Below, in pieces: positions 7,988 to 15,956 of a DNA stretch of 42,553 nucleotides (positions are counted from its first letter, which is position 1; every line of letters starts with the position of its first letter). The notes under the pieces are model-generated. The model did no database searches. It saw only the letters and a program-made list of their open reading frames with translations, and was not told the DNA's origin. The position numbers and the translations under genes are program-made. The DNA is from Bacillota bacterium (GTDB taxonomy: Bacteria > Bacillota > Clostridia > Oscillospirales > Ruminococcaceae), in NCBI GenBank assembly GCA_023421245.1, contig JAEZTV010000018.1, forward strand, positions 1 to 42,553, written 5' to 3'.

Positions 7988-8809
7988 TTGAAAAAGCTCC
8001 TTGCGGTGGTTCTTGTTCTCTCAGTTGCGTTATGCGGCTGCGGCAATCTTGCCAAACAGAATGTGTCAAATACAGGCAATGAGGAAACAATAGAATCTTT
8101 GGCTTGGAAGTACTTCACAGATATAAGCGGCGATGTGATAGCTTTGGAGCATAAAGACATAAAAAATCTGGAGCTCACTTACGCGCTGGGCTGGAATTTT
8201 GACGCTGAGGGCTATCGAACGATACGACAGGGCGACATTGTGGGCAGTTGCACTGTAACAGAGGTTGCTTCGAGCTACCATGTCATATATGAGGACGGGG
8301 CATTTTATGGCACGTACAGTAAGGGTGACGGATTGCCTGTGGTTATCTGTAACGGAAATGGCTATTGGGTAGAGTGTAACGACACGATTTCCGGTATTCT
8401 GCAAATTAGCGGAGACAGTGTTGTCTTCTTTCCGTATGACAAGCCGGGAAAGAACTTTTTATTTCTGTGCATTCGGGAGGAAGGAAACGAAGAGGTATTT
8501 GCCAACACAAGCCATATTCACATCAATGACGACAAAGAAGTTAAAGTACAGCCGATAGGGATTGTACTGCATTTTTATGACGGCGATATAATATCGGAAA
8601 TCCCTGGGCTTGAAACTGGTGAAAATTTAAACCCTCAGTATTACGAGGCGGAAATTCTTTTTGATGGAATAAGCTTTTCTGCTCTTTCCGATGGCGAAGA
8701 TGCAGAAATATTCGGGACCCGTGCGCGGGGAAGTATCGAGAGCTATGACAGCATCTCGGTTCTTTCAAGCCTTGGGTCTGGAACCATACCGGAGGGTCCC
8801 TTTCTGTAA
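7988..8809 (+). CDS. Lipoprotein of unknown function, probably frameshifted at its end
   Basis: 273 codons starting at a TTG preceded by AGAGGTG (6 nt spacing). The start MKKLLAVVLVLSVALCGCGN has a lipobox (LCGC), so the product should be anchored on the outer face of the membrane. The mature part shows beta-rich patterns with no recognised domain. It ends in IPEGPFL, but a protein-like frame runs on: one base back, SLSVTGNGTLVFFTTDTQVYRYFIPTGV follows from about 8797, then a third frame gives HAYFNLFANQHGRN and ends at 9002. The original gene was probably longer and has suffered two small indels. Assembly errors are the alternative. Confidence 0.65.
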   Translation: MKKLLAVVLVLSVALCGCGNLAKQNVSNTGNEETIESLAWKYFTDISGDVIALEHKDIKNLELTYALGWNFDAEGYRTIRQGDIVGSCTVTEVASSYHVIYEDGAFYGTYSKGDGLPVVICNGNGYWVECNDTISGILQISGDSVVFFPYDKPGKNFLFLCIREEGNEEVFANTSHIHINDDKEVKVQPIGIVLHFYDGDIISEIPGLETGENLNPQYYEAEILFDGISFSALSDGEDAEIFGTRARGSIESYDSISVLSSLGSGTIPEGPFL

Positions 8810-9002
8810 CGGGGAACGGTACCCTGGTATTCTTTACAACCGACACACAGGTTTACCGGTATTTTATCCCTACGGGTGTGGTAAGTTTGATTGCTGAGGA
8901 TGACATGCTTATTTCAATCTTTTCGCCAATCAGCATGGCAGAAATACTATGGATGATGTTTTAGCAGAAGGCTTGGAGTGGTATCACCAACAAAAACAAT
9001 AG
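8797..9002 (+). pseudogene. Displaced C-terminus of the preceding lipoprotein
   Basis: After the stop at 8809, coding-like sequence continues in two successive frames. Frame A runs to TAG at 8962-8964 and contains LVFFTTDTQVYRYFIPTGVVSLIAEDD. Frame B, after a tga near 8900, reads HAYFNLFANQHGRN, then TMDDVLAEGLEWYHQQKQ, and stops at 9000-9002. Joining them to the lipoprotein needs two compensating shifts, near 8765-8800 and near 8900-8912. No start codon with a ribosome binding site serves either piece. Confidence 0.45.
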
Positions 9003-9017
9003 CAAACATATCATCAT

Positions 9018-9056
9018 CCCGCCCGCTTCGTCTTGCGGGCGGGGTACTACCCATAC
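9018..9056 (+). terminator. Hairpin module, copy 1
   Basis: A 9-bp stem CCCGCCCGC/GCGGGCGGG followed by GTACTACCCATAC instead of a T tract. The same hairpin and the same trailing sequence recur at 10631-10669, and the hairpin alone at 11567-11602. It lies between the decayed lipoprotein and the next gene. Confidence 0.5.
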
Positions 9057-9111
9057 ACCCTCGCTCTCCCCAAAACCGATATACGGGAACAGTCTGAAAC
9101 GAGGAATGACC

Positions 9112-9942
9112 ATGAGCAGTTACTTTAGAAAGTCGGCCGCGCTGTGTCTTGCGCTCACCCTATGCCTTGCACTTACCGCCTGCGGCACGGGAATCCCATC
9201 TGCCGTTTCAAGTGCCGGAGACGGCAAAAGCCAAGATCCTTCCTCTGGAGGAATTGTCACCCCGCCTTCCTCAAAACCCGATACCTCCCTTTCCGAAATG
9301 GGCTATGAGGAGTATTTCTCCAAGGAACGGGCGTGGGTAGATGAATCCGGCTCCGATGAACTGACCTACGTTCATGAAGTCAATGCGGACGGGACGGTAA
9401 GCAAATTATTGTGTACCTTTTTGGATGATGGCGAAGTGCAGCGCACGAAGACTGCAACCATTACACTAAAGGAAGGTGCCATCAGTGAGTATACTATCGC
9501 GAACGACTCCATGCTGTTTGTCGTGGATAAAATCAAGATTGTCCAGACCGATCTAAACGGCTCCTATTCCAAAATTATCCACGAGGATACGCAACCGATC
9601 AGTTATTTCATCGCAAACAGCAATCTGTGCTTTTTTCTAAGGGGAGAAGACTGCGAAACCCTCTGCCGCCTGCACCGACAATCCGGCATAATAGATGAGA
9701 TTGTACACGCACAAACGGCAATTGATAGTTTTTCCCCTGTATCTAATTATACTGTAACCTGGGGTGTGGAAACTATTGAGTGGAAGCAGTTTCTTGCGGC
9801 CGGCGGTACTGACGATGACTGGCCCTACGGCAAAAAAACGGGCAATGAATACCTCACCAACTCAAACGCAGGTGAAACCCGCCCGCTGACAGATGCTGAC
9901 TATACATGGGACGGGTATCTCCTGTACGAAATTGAAGAATAG
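9112..9942 (+). CDS. Lipoprotein of unknown function
   Basis: A 276-residue lipoprotein: MSSYFRKSAALCLALTLCLALTACG with lipobox LTAC, then a long Ser/Pro/Gly linker (about 26-60) and a beta-rich domain (FLDDGEVQRTKTATITLKEG...DKIKIVQTDLNGSYSKIIHEDTQPISYFIANSNLCFFLRG). The repeated strand pattern recalls propeller-like extracellular domains such as DUF5050, but I cannot assign a family. The ATG at 9112 is preferred to that at 9106 because GAGG lies 7 nt before it and is adjacent to the other. It is followed 15 nt later by a secreted peptidase-like gene, probably co-transcribed. Confidence 0.7.
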   Translation: MSSYFRKSAALCLALTLCLALTACGTGIPSAVSSAGDGKSQDPSSGGIVTPPSSKPDTSLSEMGYEEYFSKERAWVDESGSDELTYVHEVNADGTVSKLLCTFLDDGEVQRTKTATITLKEGAISEYTIANDSMLFVVDKIKIVQTDLNGSYSKIIHEDTQPISYFIANSNLCFFLRGEDCETLCRLHRQSGIIDEIVHAQTAIDSFSPVSNYTVTWGVETIEWKQFLAAGGTDDDWPYGKKTGNEYLTNSNAGETRPLTDADYTWDGYLLYEIEE

Positions 9943-9957
9943 AAAATAGGAACAAAG

Positions 9958-10599
9958 ATGAAAGCAAGTAATAAATCCGTTAGATTGGTATTGTGCTTAA
10001 TATTGTCTGCTCTTATCAGCTGCACCTCTCTACCGATCTTTGCAGACGGGGTTAATCGTCCGTCAAATCCTCCGGCTCCCGAATACAAAAACACACAAGG
10101 ACTCCCGACTGATGTGGAATATAACTCCAACGGCGTTCCGATTCTAGGCAAAAATCTCCCTGCCGCAAGTGGTATTATTCCCTTTTATACGGATTATGAC
10201 GGAAGTACAACATACCGTGTAAATGGCTATACCATCCCCTTTCCTTCCTATCCTGTTAACAGCATTTGGGGCGGTTCGGAAGAATGTGTCGGTTTTGCCA
10301 AGTACGTTTATAATACCCTGTGGAGCAACAGGACAGGATCTTATTTCAGAACATCAACTTCGTCAAAGGATGCAATGCAATTGTTGTTGTCATCTCTTAA
10401 AAACGGAACCAGATTTACCGGATGGAAAAACAACGCGCAAAAACATACTATGGTATTGGTAAGTGAGACAACCGACGGAGTAATTGTGTATCACGCTAAT
10501 TATTCTACTACGAACAACAAAGTTACTTTAACAAAATTCACTTACAGCGAACTTTCGATGTTGTTTAATGAAATTTCTGGATATCACCCCCCTGCATAA
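9958..10599 (+). CDS. Secreted papain-fold-like cysteine peptidase domain protein
   Basis: A 213-residue exported protein with a signal peptide (about 1-29) and a Pro/Asn-rich linker. Its C-terminal domain has EECVGFAKYVYNTLW (Cys110), QKHTMVLVSETTDGVIVYHANYS (His163, polar residues near 179-181) and WGG before the Cys. This is the Cys...His order of NlpC/P60- and CHAP-like hydrolases, which act on peptidoglycan or peptides outside the cell. It is an intact relative of the amber-split protein at 7077-7910 and shows what that gene's domain should look like. TAGGAAC lies 8-10 nt before the ATG. The substrate is unknown. Confidence 0.65.
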   Translation: MKASNKSVRLVLCLILSALISCTSLPIFADGVNRPSNPPAPEYKNTQGLPTDVEYNSNGVPILGKNLPAASGIIPFYTDYDGSTTYRVNGYTIPFPSYPVNSIWGGSEECVGFAKYVYNTLWSNRTGSYFRTSTSSKDAMQLLLSSLKNGTRFTGWKNNAQKHTMVLVSETTDGVIVYHANYSTTNNKVTLTKFTYSELSMLFNEISGYHPPA

Positions 10600-10630
10600 G
10601 TTCTCTAATTGCAACTAGTTTCAATACCCC

Positions 10631-10669
10631 CCCGCCTGCTTCATCCTGCGGGCGAGGTACTACCCATAC
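10631..10669 (+). terminator. Hairpin module, copy 2
   Basis: The stem CCCGCCTGC/GCGGGCGAGG around TTCATCCT is followed by GGTACTACCCATAC, the same trailing sequence as copy 1 at 9018-9056. It sits in the gap between two secreted-protein genes and is presumably a transcript boundary. Confidence 0.5.
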
Positions 10670-10725
10670 GCTAGTGTCTTCCCAAAACCCCTTTGTGCTA
10701 AAACGGGGCTTAAGGAGTGAAAACG

Positions 10726-11559
10726 ATGAAAAAGCTAATCTCAGCTATGTTAATCCTGCTACTTGGCACTCTCATGGTTGTTCCGGTATCGGCTGAAAGT
10801 GCATTTGATTGGAATGCACTGGAACAAAGCTATTACGAAGGAACCTCTCCGTTTGTATCGCAAAACCAAGTCATCAATCCCGATAATCAGGTGGATTACA
10901 GCACTGCGGTTGAAGAATACCGGCTGCGGTATGCCCTGCTAAGGCCTGATGCGGCGGGGGAAAAAGAAAGATTTTCCGCAGAGTTTCAAGAAGGGAAAAG
11001 CCTTTGGCAGATGGCTGAGCACACCGGCAGATTTTATACTCCCTATATGGATGAAGAGGGTGTTGGAACGGCGATAGTTGATAAAGACGGCACCTTTGGT
11101 CAAGCCTTTTGCGGTGACAATGGGGATGCATACAAGCTGGTTTTAACAGGCCGTTTAAAAAAACAGCTGAATTCCTCTTTACTTGTACCGGCAGACACGG
11201 CGGTATACAAACTTTATATCCCCGATATTTGCGCAGGTGTGTTTTTTACCGACGGCATATCGGAGTATTTTTACATACAGCATTCTAACTTTAAAAGTAT
11301 TAAGGAAGACTTTCTGTATGCTTCCGCCGACATAGTGGATGCCATTGTAAAGGATGCTTCCATCAAACCCGCGCCGCCTGTAATTCTCAGTTACGACGAG
11401 AACGGCGAGCTGATTCCGCCCGATACCGGAATGGGCGGCCCGCAGCAGGAAGAACCATCCGCCAGTTTGGAATGGGTTATTGCTCTTAGCGTTTCGGGGG
11501 CACTGCTGATTACGGCGGCTCTGATTATACTAATAAAAAAGAGAACTGCTAAGCGATAA
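10726..11559 (+). CDS. Exported membrane-anchored protein with PPDTG-type tail
   Basis: A 277-residue protein: signal peptide (MKKLISAMLILLLGTLMVVPVSAES), extracellular domain of unknown fold, then PPDTGMGG, a Glu/Pro-rich spacer, a transmembrane helix (WVIALSVSGALLITAALIILI) and a basic end KKRTAKR. This layout resembles a sortase cell-wall sorting signal, with PPDTG in place of LPxTG, although the 14-residue spacer is longer than usual. A plain single-pass membrane anchor is the alternative. The ATG at 10726 has AAGGAG 9 nt upstream; the GTG at 10717 is too close to it. A strong terminator follows. Confidence 0.65.
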   Translation: MKKLISAMLILLLGTLMVVPVSAESAFDWNALEQSYYEGTSPFVSQNQVINPDNQVDYSTAVEEYRLRYALLRPDAAGEKERFSAEFQEGKSLWQMAEHTGRFYTPYMDEEGVGTAIVDKDGTFGQAFCGDNGDAYKLVLTGRLKKQLNSSLLVPADTAVYKLYIPDICAGVFFTDGISEYFYIQHSNFKSIKEDFLYASADIVDAIVKDASIKPAPPVILSYDENGELIPPDTGMGGPQQEEPSASLEWVIALSVSGALLITAALIILIKKRTAKR

Positions 11560-11566
11560 GATGCCG

Positions 11567-11606
11567 CACCCCCCGCCTGCTTCATCCTGCAGGCGGGGGG
11601 TGTTTT
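11567..11606 (+). terminator. Strong terminator, hairpin module copy 3
   Basis: A perfect 14-bp stem CACCCCCCGCCTGC/GCAGGCGGGGGGTG with loop TTCATCCT, then TTTTATC, just after the stop at 11559. It is the best-formed member of the hairpin family seen at 9018 and 10631. Confidence 0.85.
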
Positions 11607-11682
11607 ATCATCCTTAAAATCTCTTCTGTTTTTAAGCAAATGTTACTGCTGCGAACTGTTTACCATGGGCACCGTGAACTTA

Positions 11683-12780
11683 TCAATCAAACCGTCCAAT
11701 AAAGTCCTCGCTTGCGCAGTTTTCAAGCGGCAGCTTTACAGGGGCGCCCCGCGCCGCGGAAAGGTACACCGCAAGCACCAGCTCCAGCGCCCTGCGCCCT
11801 GCCGCACCGTCGATGGCGGGTGCTGTGCGGGTTTGTATGGCGCGCAGAACATCCGCGTACAACGGCGTGTGCCCAAAGCCGTATACGTTGGGCGGGTCTT
11901 CACGAAACAGCGCGCGTATTTCTTCCTCGTCGTCCCTGCCGTCGCCGAACTGCCATACCTCAATGCGGTTGACCGATTTCCCCCCCGCCTTTACCGTACC
12001 GCTCTCGCCAAACAGGTAGAGCGTTTCCTCAAGGTTTGCGGGAAACACCGCAGTCGTACCTTCAATTACGCCCAATGCGCCGTTTGCAAAGCGCACCAGT
12101 GCAAGCCCCACATCCTCTGCCTCAATGTACGGATGCACAAGGTTTTCGGTGTAGGCGAATACCTCGGTCACGTCGTCACCCAGCATCCAGCGCAAAAGGT
12201 CAATGTTGTGAATGCACTGGTTCATCAAAGCACCGCCGTCCTGTGCCCATCGGCCGCGCCACGGCGCCTGACGGTAGTACTCCTCGCCGCGGTTCCACCG
12301 TATATGCGCAGTACCGTACAGCATGCGGGAAAACCGCCCGCCCTCCACCGCGGTGCGGATCTTTGTAATCGATTTGTTAAATCTGTTCTGGTGGCAGACC
12401 GAAAGCACCACGCCCGCCTTGTTTGCGTGCGCTATCATCTCATCCGCGTCACTAAGCGAGAGCGCCATCGGCTTTTCCACAATTACATGACATCCCGCAG
12501 CAATGCAGTCCAGCGCAACGCGCGCATGGCTGCCGCTTTCGGTTGCAATGGCACACAGCGCAGGGCTTGTCTGCTTTAGCATCTGCCTATAGTCGGTGTA
12601 CACCGAAACCTTGTCCAAAGAAAACCGCCGGATCAGCGCGTCCGCATGACCCGTGTCAATATCACACAGCGCGGCGATACACAGACCGTTTTCCATTGCC
12701 GCGGCAATATGGTTTGGTGAAATACGCCCGCAGCCAATCAGCGCGTAGCGCACACCGCTAGAGCAGCTCGATGTTGTCAC
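11683..12780 (-). CDS. Gfo/Idh/MocA oxidoreductase, WbpB/WlbA type
   Basis: A 365-residue NAD-dependent sugar-nucleotide dehydrogenase. It has an N-terminal Rossmann fold (YALIGCGRISPNH), the conserved EKP stretch (CHVIVEKPMALS), and GGALMNQCIHNIDLLRWMLGD in the C-terminal domain. In the WbpABED pathway this family oxidises C3 of UDP-2-acetamido-2-deoxy-glucuronate to the 3-keto sugar for the aminotransferase. It is the last gene of the four-gene operon and overlaps the end of the WbpA-type gene by 23 nt. The start is a GTG at 12780 with GAGG 9 nt upstream; a GTG at 12753 just after the previous stop is the alternative. Confidence 0.85.
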   Translation of the reverse strand: MTTSSCSSGVRYALIGCGRISPNHIAAAMENGLCIAALCDIDTGHADALIRRFSLDKVSVYTDYRQMLKQTSPALCAIATESGSHARVALDCIAAGCHVIVEKPMALSLSDADEMIAHANKAGVVLSVCHQNRFNKSITKIRTAVEGGRFSRMLYGTAHIRWNRGEEYYRQAPWRGRWAQDGGALMNQCIHNIDLLRWMLGDDVTEVFAYTENLVHPYIEAEDVGLALVRFANGALGVIEGTTAVFPANLEETLYLFGESGTVKAGGKSVNRIEVWQFGDGRDDEEEIRALFREDPPNVYGFGHTPLYADVLRAIQTRTAPAIDGAAGRRALELVLAVYLSAARGAPVKLPLENCASEDFIGRFD

Positions 12781-14083
12781 GCGCCGGCACCTCTTTCATC
12801 GCGTTCTTGGTATCAAACACCATCTCTGCATACTGCGCAACCATCTGGTAATCAAGTCCTGTGTGCGAGGTTGTCACCATCACAAGATCCGCCTTCTGTA
12901 CGGCAGCCGCTGTAAGCTTCTTCATCCCCTTTTTCGTCTTGCCCTTGTACCGGTATTCCGGGATGAAGGGGTCATAGTAGCTTACCAGCGCACCGCTTTG
13001 CTCCAGCAGTTCAATCACGCGCAAGGCAGGGCTTTCGCGGTAATCGCCGATATTCTGTTTGTACGCAACCCCAAGCACCAAAATCTCCGCTCCGTTTAGC
13101 GATTTCATCCGCCGGTTTAAGATTTTGGACGCACGTTGTACGCAATACGCCGGCATACGGTCGTTTATCATCCCCGATGCCTCAATCATCGAGGTGTGAA
13201 AACCATACTCACGCGCCTTCCACGCAAGGTAATACGGGTCAAGCGGAATGCAGTGGCCGCCAAGGCCGGGGCCGGGGTAAAACGCCTGAAATCCGTACGG
13301 TTTTGTTTTGGCGGCATCAATAACATCCCAGATGTTGATATTCATCTCGTGGCAGAGCATCGCAAGCTCGTTGATTAACCCGATGTTAATGTTGCGGTAG
13401 GTGTTCTCAAGAATCTTCTCCATCTCCGCCACGGCGGGGGACGAAACGGTCAGCACCTCACTATCAAGCACCTCGCGGTACATCTGCGAGATGCAGGTTG
13501 CCGCATCCTCGCCAATAGCGCCCACTACCTTGGGGGTGTTTTTGGTTTTGTAGATAAGGTTGCCGGGGTCTACCCGCTCGGGCGAGAACGCAAGATAAAA
13601 ATCCTTGCCGCACTTCAGCTTTGAATGCTGTTCAAGCAGCGGCATAAGCAGCTCCTCGGTTGTACCGGGATAGGTGGTACTCTCAAGCACCACCATCGTA
13701 CCCTTTTGCAGGTACTGTGCTATCGCGATGGCGCTGTCACGCACATAACTGATGTCCGGTTGCTGGTGCTCGTCAAGCGGCGTGGGCACACAGATAGCGA
13801 CAAACTGCACCTTCTCAATAAACGCAAAGTCGTTCGTGGCAGCAAGCATGCCGCCTTCCACCAACTCCTTAAGGTCATCCCCCGCCACATCACCAATGTA
13901 GTTTTCTCCCTTGTTCACCAGCTTGACCTTTTCCGCCTGAATGTCAAACCCGATGGTGCGAAAGCCCGCCTTTGCCTTTTCCACAGCAAGCGGCAGTCCC
14001 ACATAGCCAAGCCCCACAACGCCCACCATAATCTTGCGCTGCTCAATCTTCTTCAATATCTGTTCGCACTGTTTGCTGATCAT
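12758..14083 (-). CDS. wbpA: UDP-N-acetylglucosamine 6-dehydrogenase, WbpA type
   Basis: A 441-residue UDP-sugar dehydrogenase that oxidises UDP-GlcNAc at C6 to UDP-GlcNAcA in two NAD-dependent steps. The N-terminal NAD fold is GVVGLGYVGLPLAVEKAKAG (about 21-40). The catalytic Cys is Cys278 in GPGLGGHCIPLDPYYLAWKA, whose wording is typical of the GlcNAc-type enzymes rather than the UDP-glucose ones. The C-terminal UDP-binding domain has LGVAYKQNIGDYRESPAL. Its ATG overlaps the stop of the acetyltransferase gene (ATGA), so the two are translationally coupled. It supplies the first step of the pathway although it is the third gene of the operon. Confidence 0.9.
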   Translation of the reverse strand: MISKQCEQILKKIEQRKIMVGVVGLGYVGLPLAVEKAKAGFRTIGFDIQAEKVKLVNKGENYIGDVAGDDLKELVEGGMLAATNDFAFIEKVQFVAICVPTPLDEHQQPDISYVRDSAIAIAQYLQKGTMVVLESTTYPGTTEELLMPLLEQHSKLKCGKDFYLAFSPERVDPGNLIYKTKNTPKVVGAIGEDAATCISQMYREVLDSEVLTVSSPAVAEMEKILENTYRNINIGLINELAMLCHEMNINIWDVIDAAKTKPYGFQAFYPGPGLGGHCIPLDPYYLAWKAREYGFHTSMIEASGMINDRMPAYCVQRASKILNRRMKSLNGAEILVLGVAYKQNIGDYRESPALRVIELLEQSGALVSYYDPFIPEYRYKGKTKKGMKKLTAAAVQKADLVMVTTSHTGLDYQMVAQYAEMVFDTKNAMKEVPARDNIELL

Positions 14084-14745
14084 TGTTTTTCCCCCGCCCT
14101 GTTTAGATTGCTGCCATGGCTTTTTCTCTGCCTTCTCACCTTTGCCACCTTGCGCAGCGGCTCAGGCTCTCTGCGTACGGTTTCCGCCACCATATCATTT
14201 TCCACATAAAACTGTTTGCCGCAAAGCTTGCACTGCGCGCTGTTCTGTTCAAAGGTCAGTCTGGCCGCACAGGCGCAAACATAGCCCGTCTGCCTTGCGG
14301 GGTTCCCCACCACCACAGCGTAATCGGGCACATCGCGCGTTACCACCGCCCCCGCGCCCACCAGGGCATACCGCCCAACCGTTACACCGCACAGCACCGT
14401 TGCATTTGCGCCGATACTCGCCCCTGTGCGCACAAGTGTTTTGCGAAACTCCTCCTTGCGCTCAATAAATGCGCGCGGATTTATGACGTTGGTAAACACA
14501 CAGGACGGCCCAAGAAACACACCATCCTCGCATACAACGCCGGTATAAACCGAAACGTTGTTCTGCACCTTTACCCCATGTCCTAAAACCGCACCCGGTG
14601 AAATGACTACGTTTTGCCCAATGCGGCAGTTTTCACCGATGACGGCGCCCTTCATAATGTGGCTGAAGTGCCATATCACAGTGTCTCGCCCGATGGTGCA
14701 GGGCGTTTCGATATAGCTTGACTCGTGTGCAACGTAATCGGTCAC
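14080..14745 (-). CDS. wbpD: Hexapeptide-repeat N-acetyltransferase, WbpD type
   Basis: A 221-residue left-handed beta-helix acyltransferase. Hexapeptide repeats run from about residue 15 to 165 (IGENCRIGQNVVISPGAVLGHGVKVQNNVSVYTGV). The family acetylates the 3-amino group of UDP-2-acetamido-3-amino-2,3-dideoxy-glucuronate using acetyl-CoA. The C-terminus adds a zinc-ribbon-like part with four Cys (CACAARL ... CKLCGKQF) and a basic tail. I chose the GTG at 14745: it overlaps the aminotransferase stop as GTGA and has AAGGAG 8 nt upstream. A TTG two codons earlier is less likely. Confidence 0.87.
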   Translation of the reverse strand: MTDYVAHESSYIETPCTIGRDTVIWHFSHIMKGAVIGENCRIGQNVVISPGAVLGHGVKVQNNVSVYTGVVCEDGVFLGPSCVFTNVINPRAFIERKEEFRKTLVRTGASIGANATVLCGVTVGRYALVGAGAVVTRDVPDYAVVVGNPARQTGYVCACAARLTFEQNSAQCKLCGKQFYVENDMVAETVRREPEPLRKVAKVRRQRKSHGSNLNRAGEKQ

Positions 14746-15956
14746 TGGCAAAACTCCTTTACACTATCGGCAACATACCAGCGCTCAAGCTCGGTCATCT
14801 GTGCAAACAGCGGAATTGCAACCGCGCTGCGGCTCAGCGCCTCGGCAACGGGCATATCCCCCTCGCGGTAGCCCAACTGCGCAAACGCCGGCTGCAGGTG
14901 CAGCGGCACGGGATAATATACACCCGTAACAATCCCTTTTTTGTCAAGATGCGCACGCAGCGCGTCGCGCTCGCTGCTGCGCAGCACATACATATGCCAC
15001 GCATGTGCGCTGGGGTTCCCCGCAAAGGGCAGCGTTATCCCCTTGCATTCCCTTAAAGTATGCCCATAAAACGCCGCAATCTCTCGCCTGCGCTCCATAA
15101 AGCTGTCAAGCTTATTCAGCTTTACCCGCAAAATCGCCGCCTGAATCTCATCCAGCCGCGAATTGTATCCAATCAGGTGGTTATGGTATTTGCTCTGCAC
15201 CGTCTCTTCATCCGGCCCCTCAGCCCTGATTGCATCGCGCCGGCGGCTTGGCAAAGGCTTTTGCCCGTTATTACAAAGCAGCTCCGCCGCGCGCTTACCC
15301 TGTATCCCGCCGCCGTGCGCACGCAGCCCGCGCGAGACCTCGGCAATGCAGTTATAATCGGTGGTAATCATGCCGCCATCGCCCGCACAGGCAAGGTTTT
15401 TGGTGGGGAAAAACGAAAAACATGCCACGTCCGAAAGCCCCCCCCCCATCCGTCCCTTATACCAAGCCCCCGCAGCTTGGCACGCATCCTCTATCACATA
15501 TAAGCCGCTGCGTTTTGCTATCATATTAATGGCGTCCATATCCGCGCATTGCCCGAAGATATGCACCGGCAAAATCGCCTTGGTGCGCTCGGTAATAAGC
15601 GGCGGGATCTTCTGTGCGTCGATATTATAGGTATCCTCCCGCACATCACAGAATACCGGTGTCGCACCAACGGCGGCAATCGCCTCGGCGGTGGCAAAAA
15701 AGGTATAGGGCGTGGTAATCACCTCATCCCCATCACCAATACCAAGGCTGCGCAGCGCAATACACAGCGCATCGGTGCCGTTGGCCACACCCACCGCGTG
15801 CTCGGTGCCGACATAATCCGCAAACGCGCGCTCAAACGCCCCTACCTGCTCCCCAAGAATATACTTCCCCGACGCAAGCACCTCACACACGGCGCGCTCA
15901 CACGCGTCGCGTACCTCGGCATACTCCCGCACGGGCGAAACAAGCTCTATTGGCAT
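14742..15956 (-). CDS. wbpE: DegT/DnrJ/EryC1 aminotransferase, WbpE type
   Basis: A 404-residue PLP-dependent sugar aminotransferase that would convert the 3-keto sugar nucleotide to the 3-amino sugar. Family landmarks are VANGTDALCIAL, PYTFFATAEAI, VIEDACQAAGAWYKG and the PLP lysine Lys186 in SFFPTKNLACAGDGG, then YNSRLDEIQAAIL. It carries an extra stretch of 35-40 residues, rich in charged residues, between HGGGIQG and KYHNHLIGYNSRLDE (about residues 217-255). That explains a length of 404 against a usual 360-370. It is the first gene of the operon, with AAGGAG upstream of the ATG. The glycosyltransferases that would use the final sugar are not in the window. Confidence 0.9.
   Translation of the reverse strand: MPIELVSPVREYAEVRDACERAVCEVLASGKYILGEQVGAFERAFADYVGTEHAVGVANGTDALCIALRSLGIGDGDEVITTPYTFFATAEAIAAVGATPVFCDVREDTYNIDAQKIPPLITERTKAILPVHIFGQCADMDAINMIAKRSGLYVIEDACQAAGAWYKGRMGGGLSDVACFSFFPTKNLACAGDGGMITTDYNCIAEVSRGLRAHGGGIQGKRAAELLCNNGQKPLPSRRRDAIRAEGPDEETVQSKYHNHLIGYNSRLDEIQAAILRVKLNKLDSFMERRREIAAFYGHTLRECKGITLPFAGNPSAHAWHMYVLRSSERDALRAHLDKKGIVTGVYYPVPLHLQPAFAQLGYREGDMPVAEALSRSAVAIPLFAQMTELERWYVADSVKEFCQ

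Noticed and set aside
8790..8810. Programmed -1 frameshift in the lipoprotein
   Set aside because: No X XXY YYZ slippery heptamer fits the reading frame at this point, and a second shift would be needed downstream.
11665..12579. A 304-codon open frame on the plus strand opposite the Gfo/Idh gene
   Set aside because: It is a mirror frame of the oxidoreductase, with biased composition and no domain.
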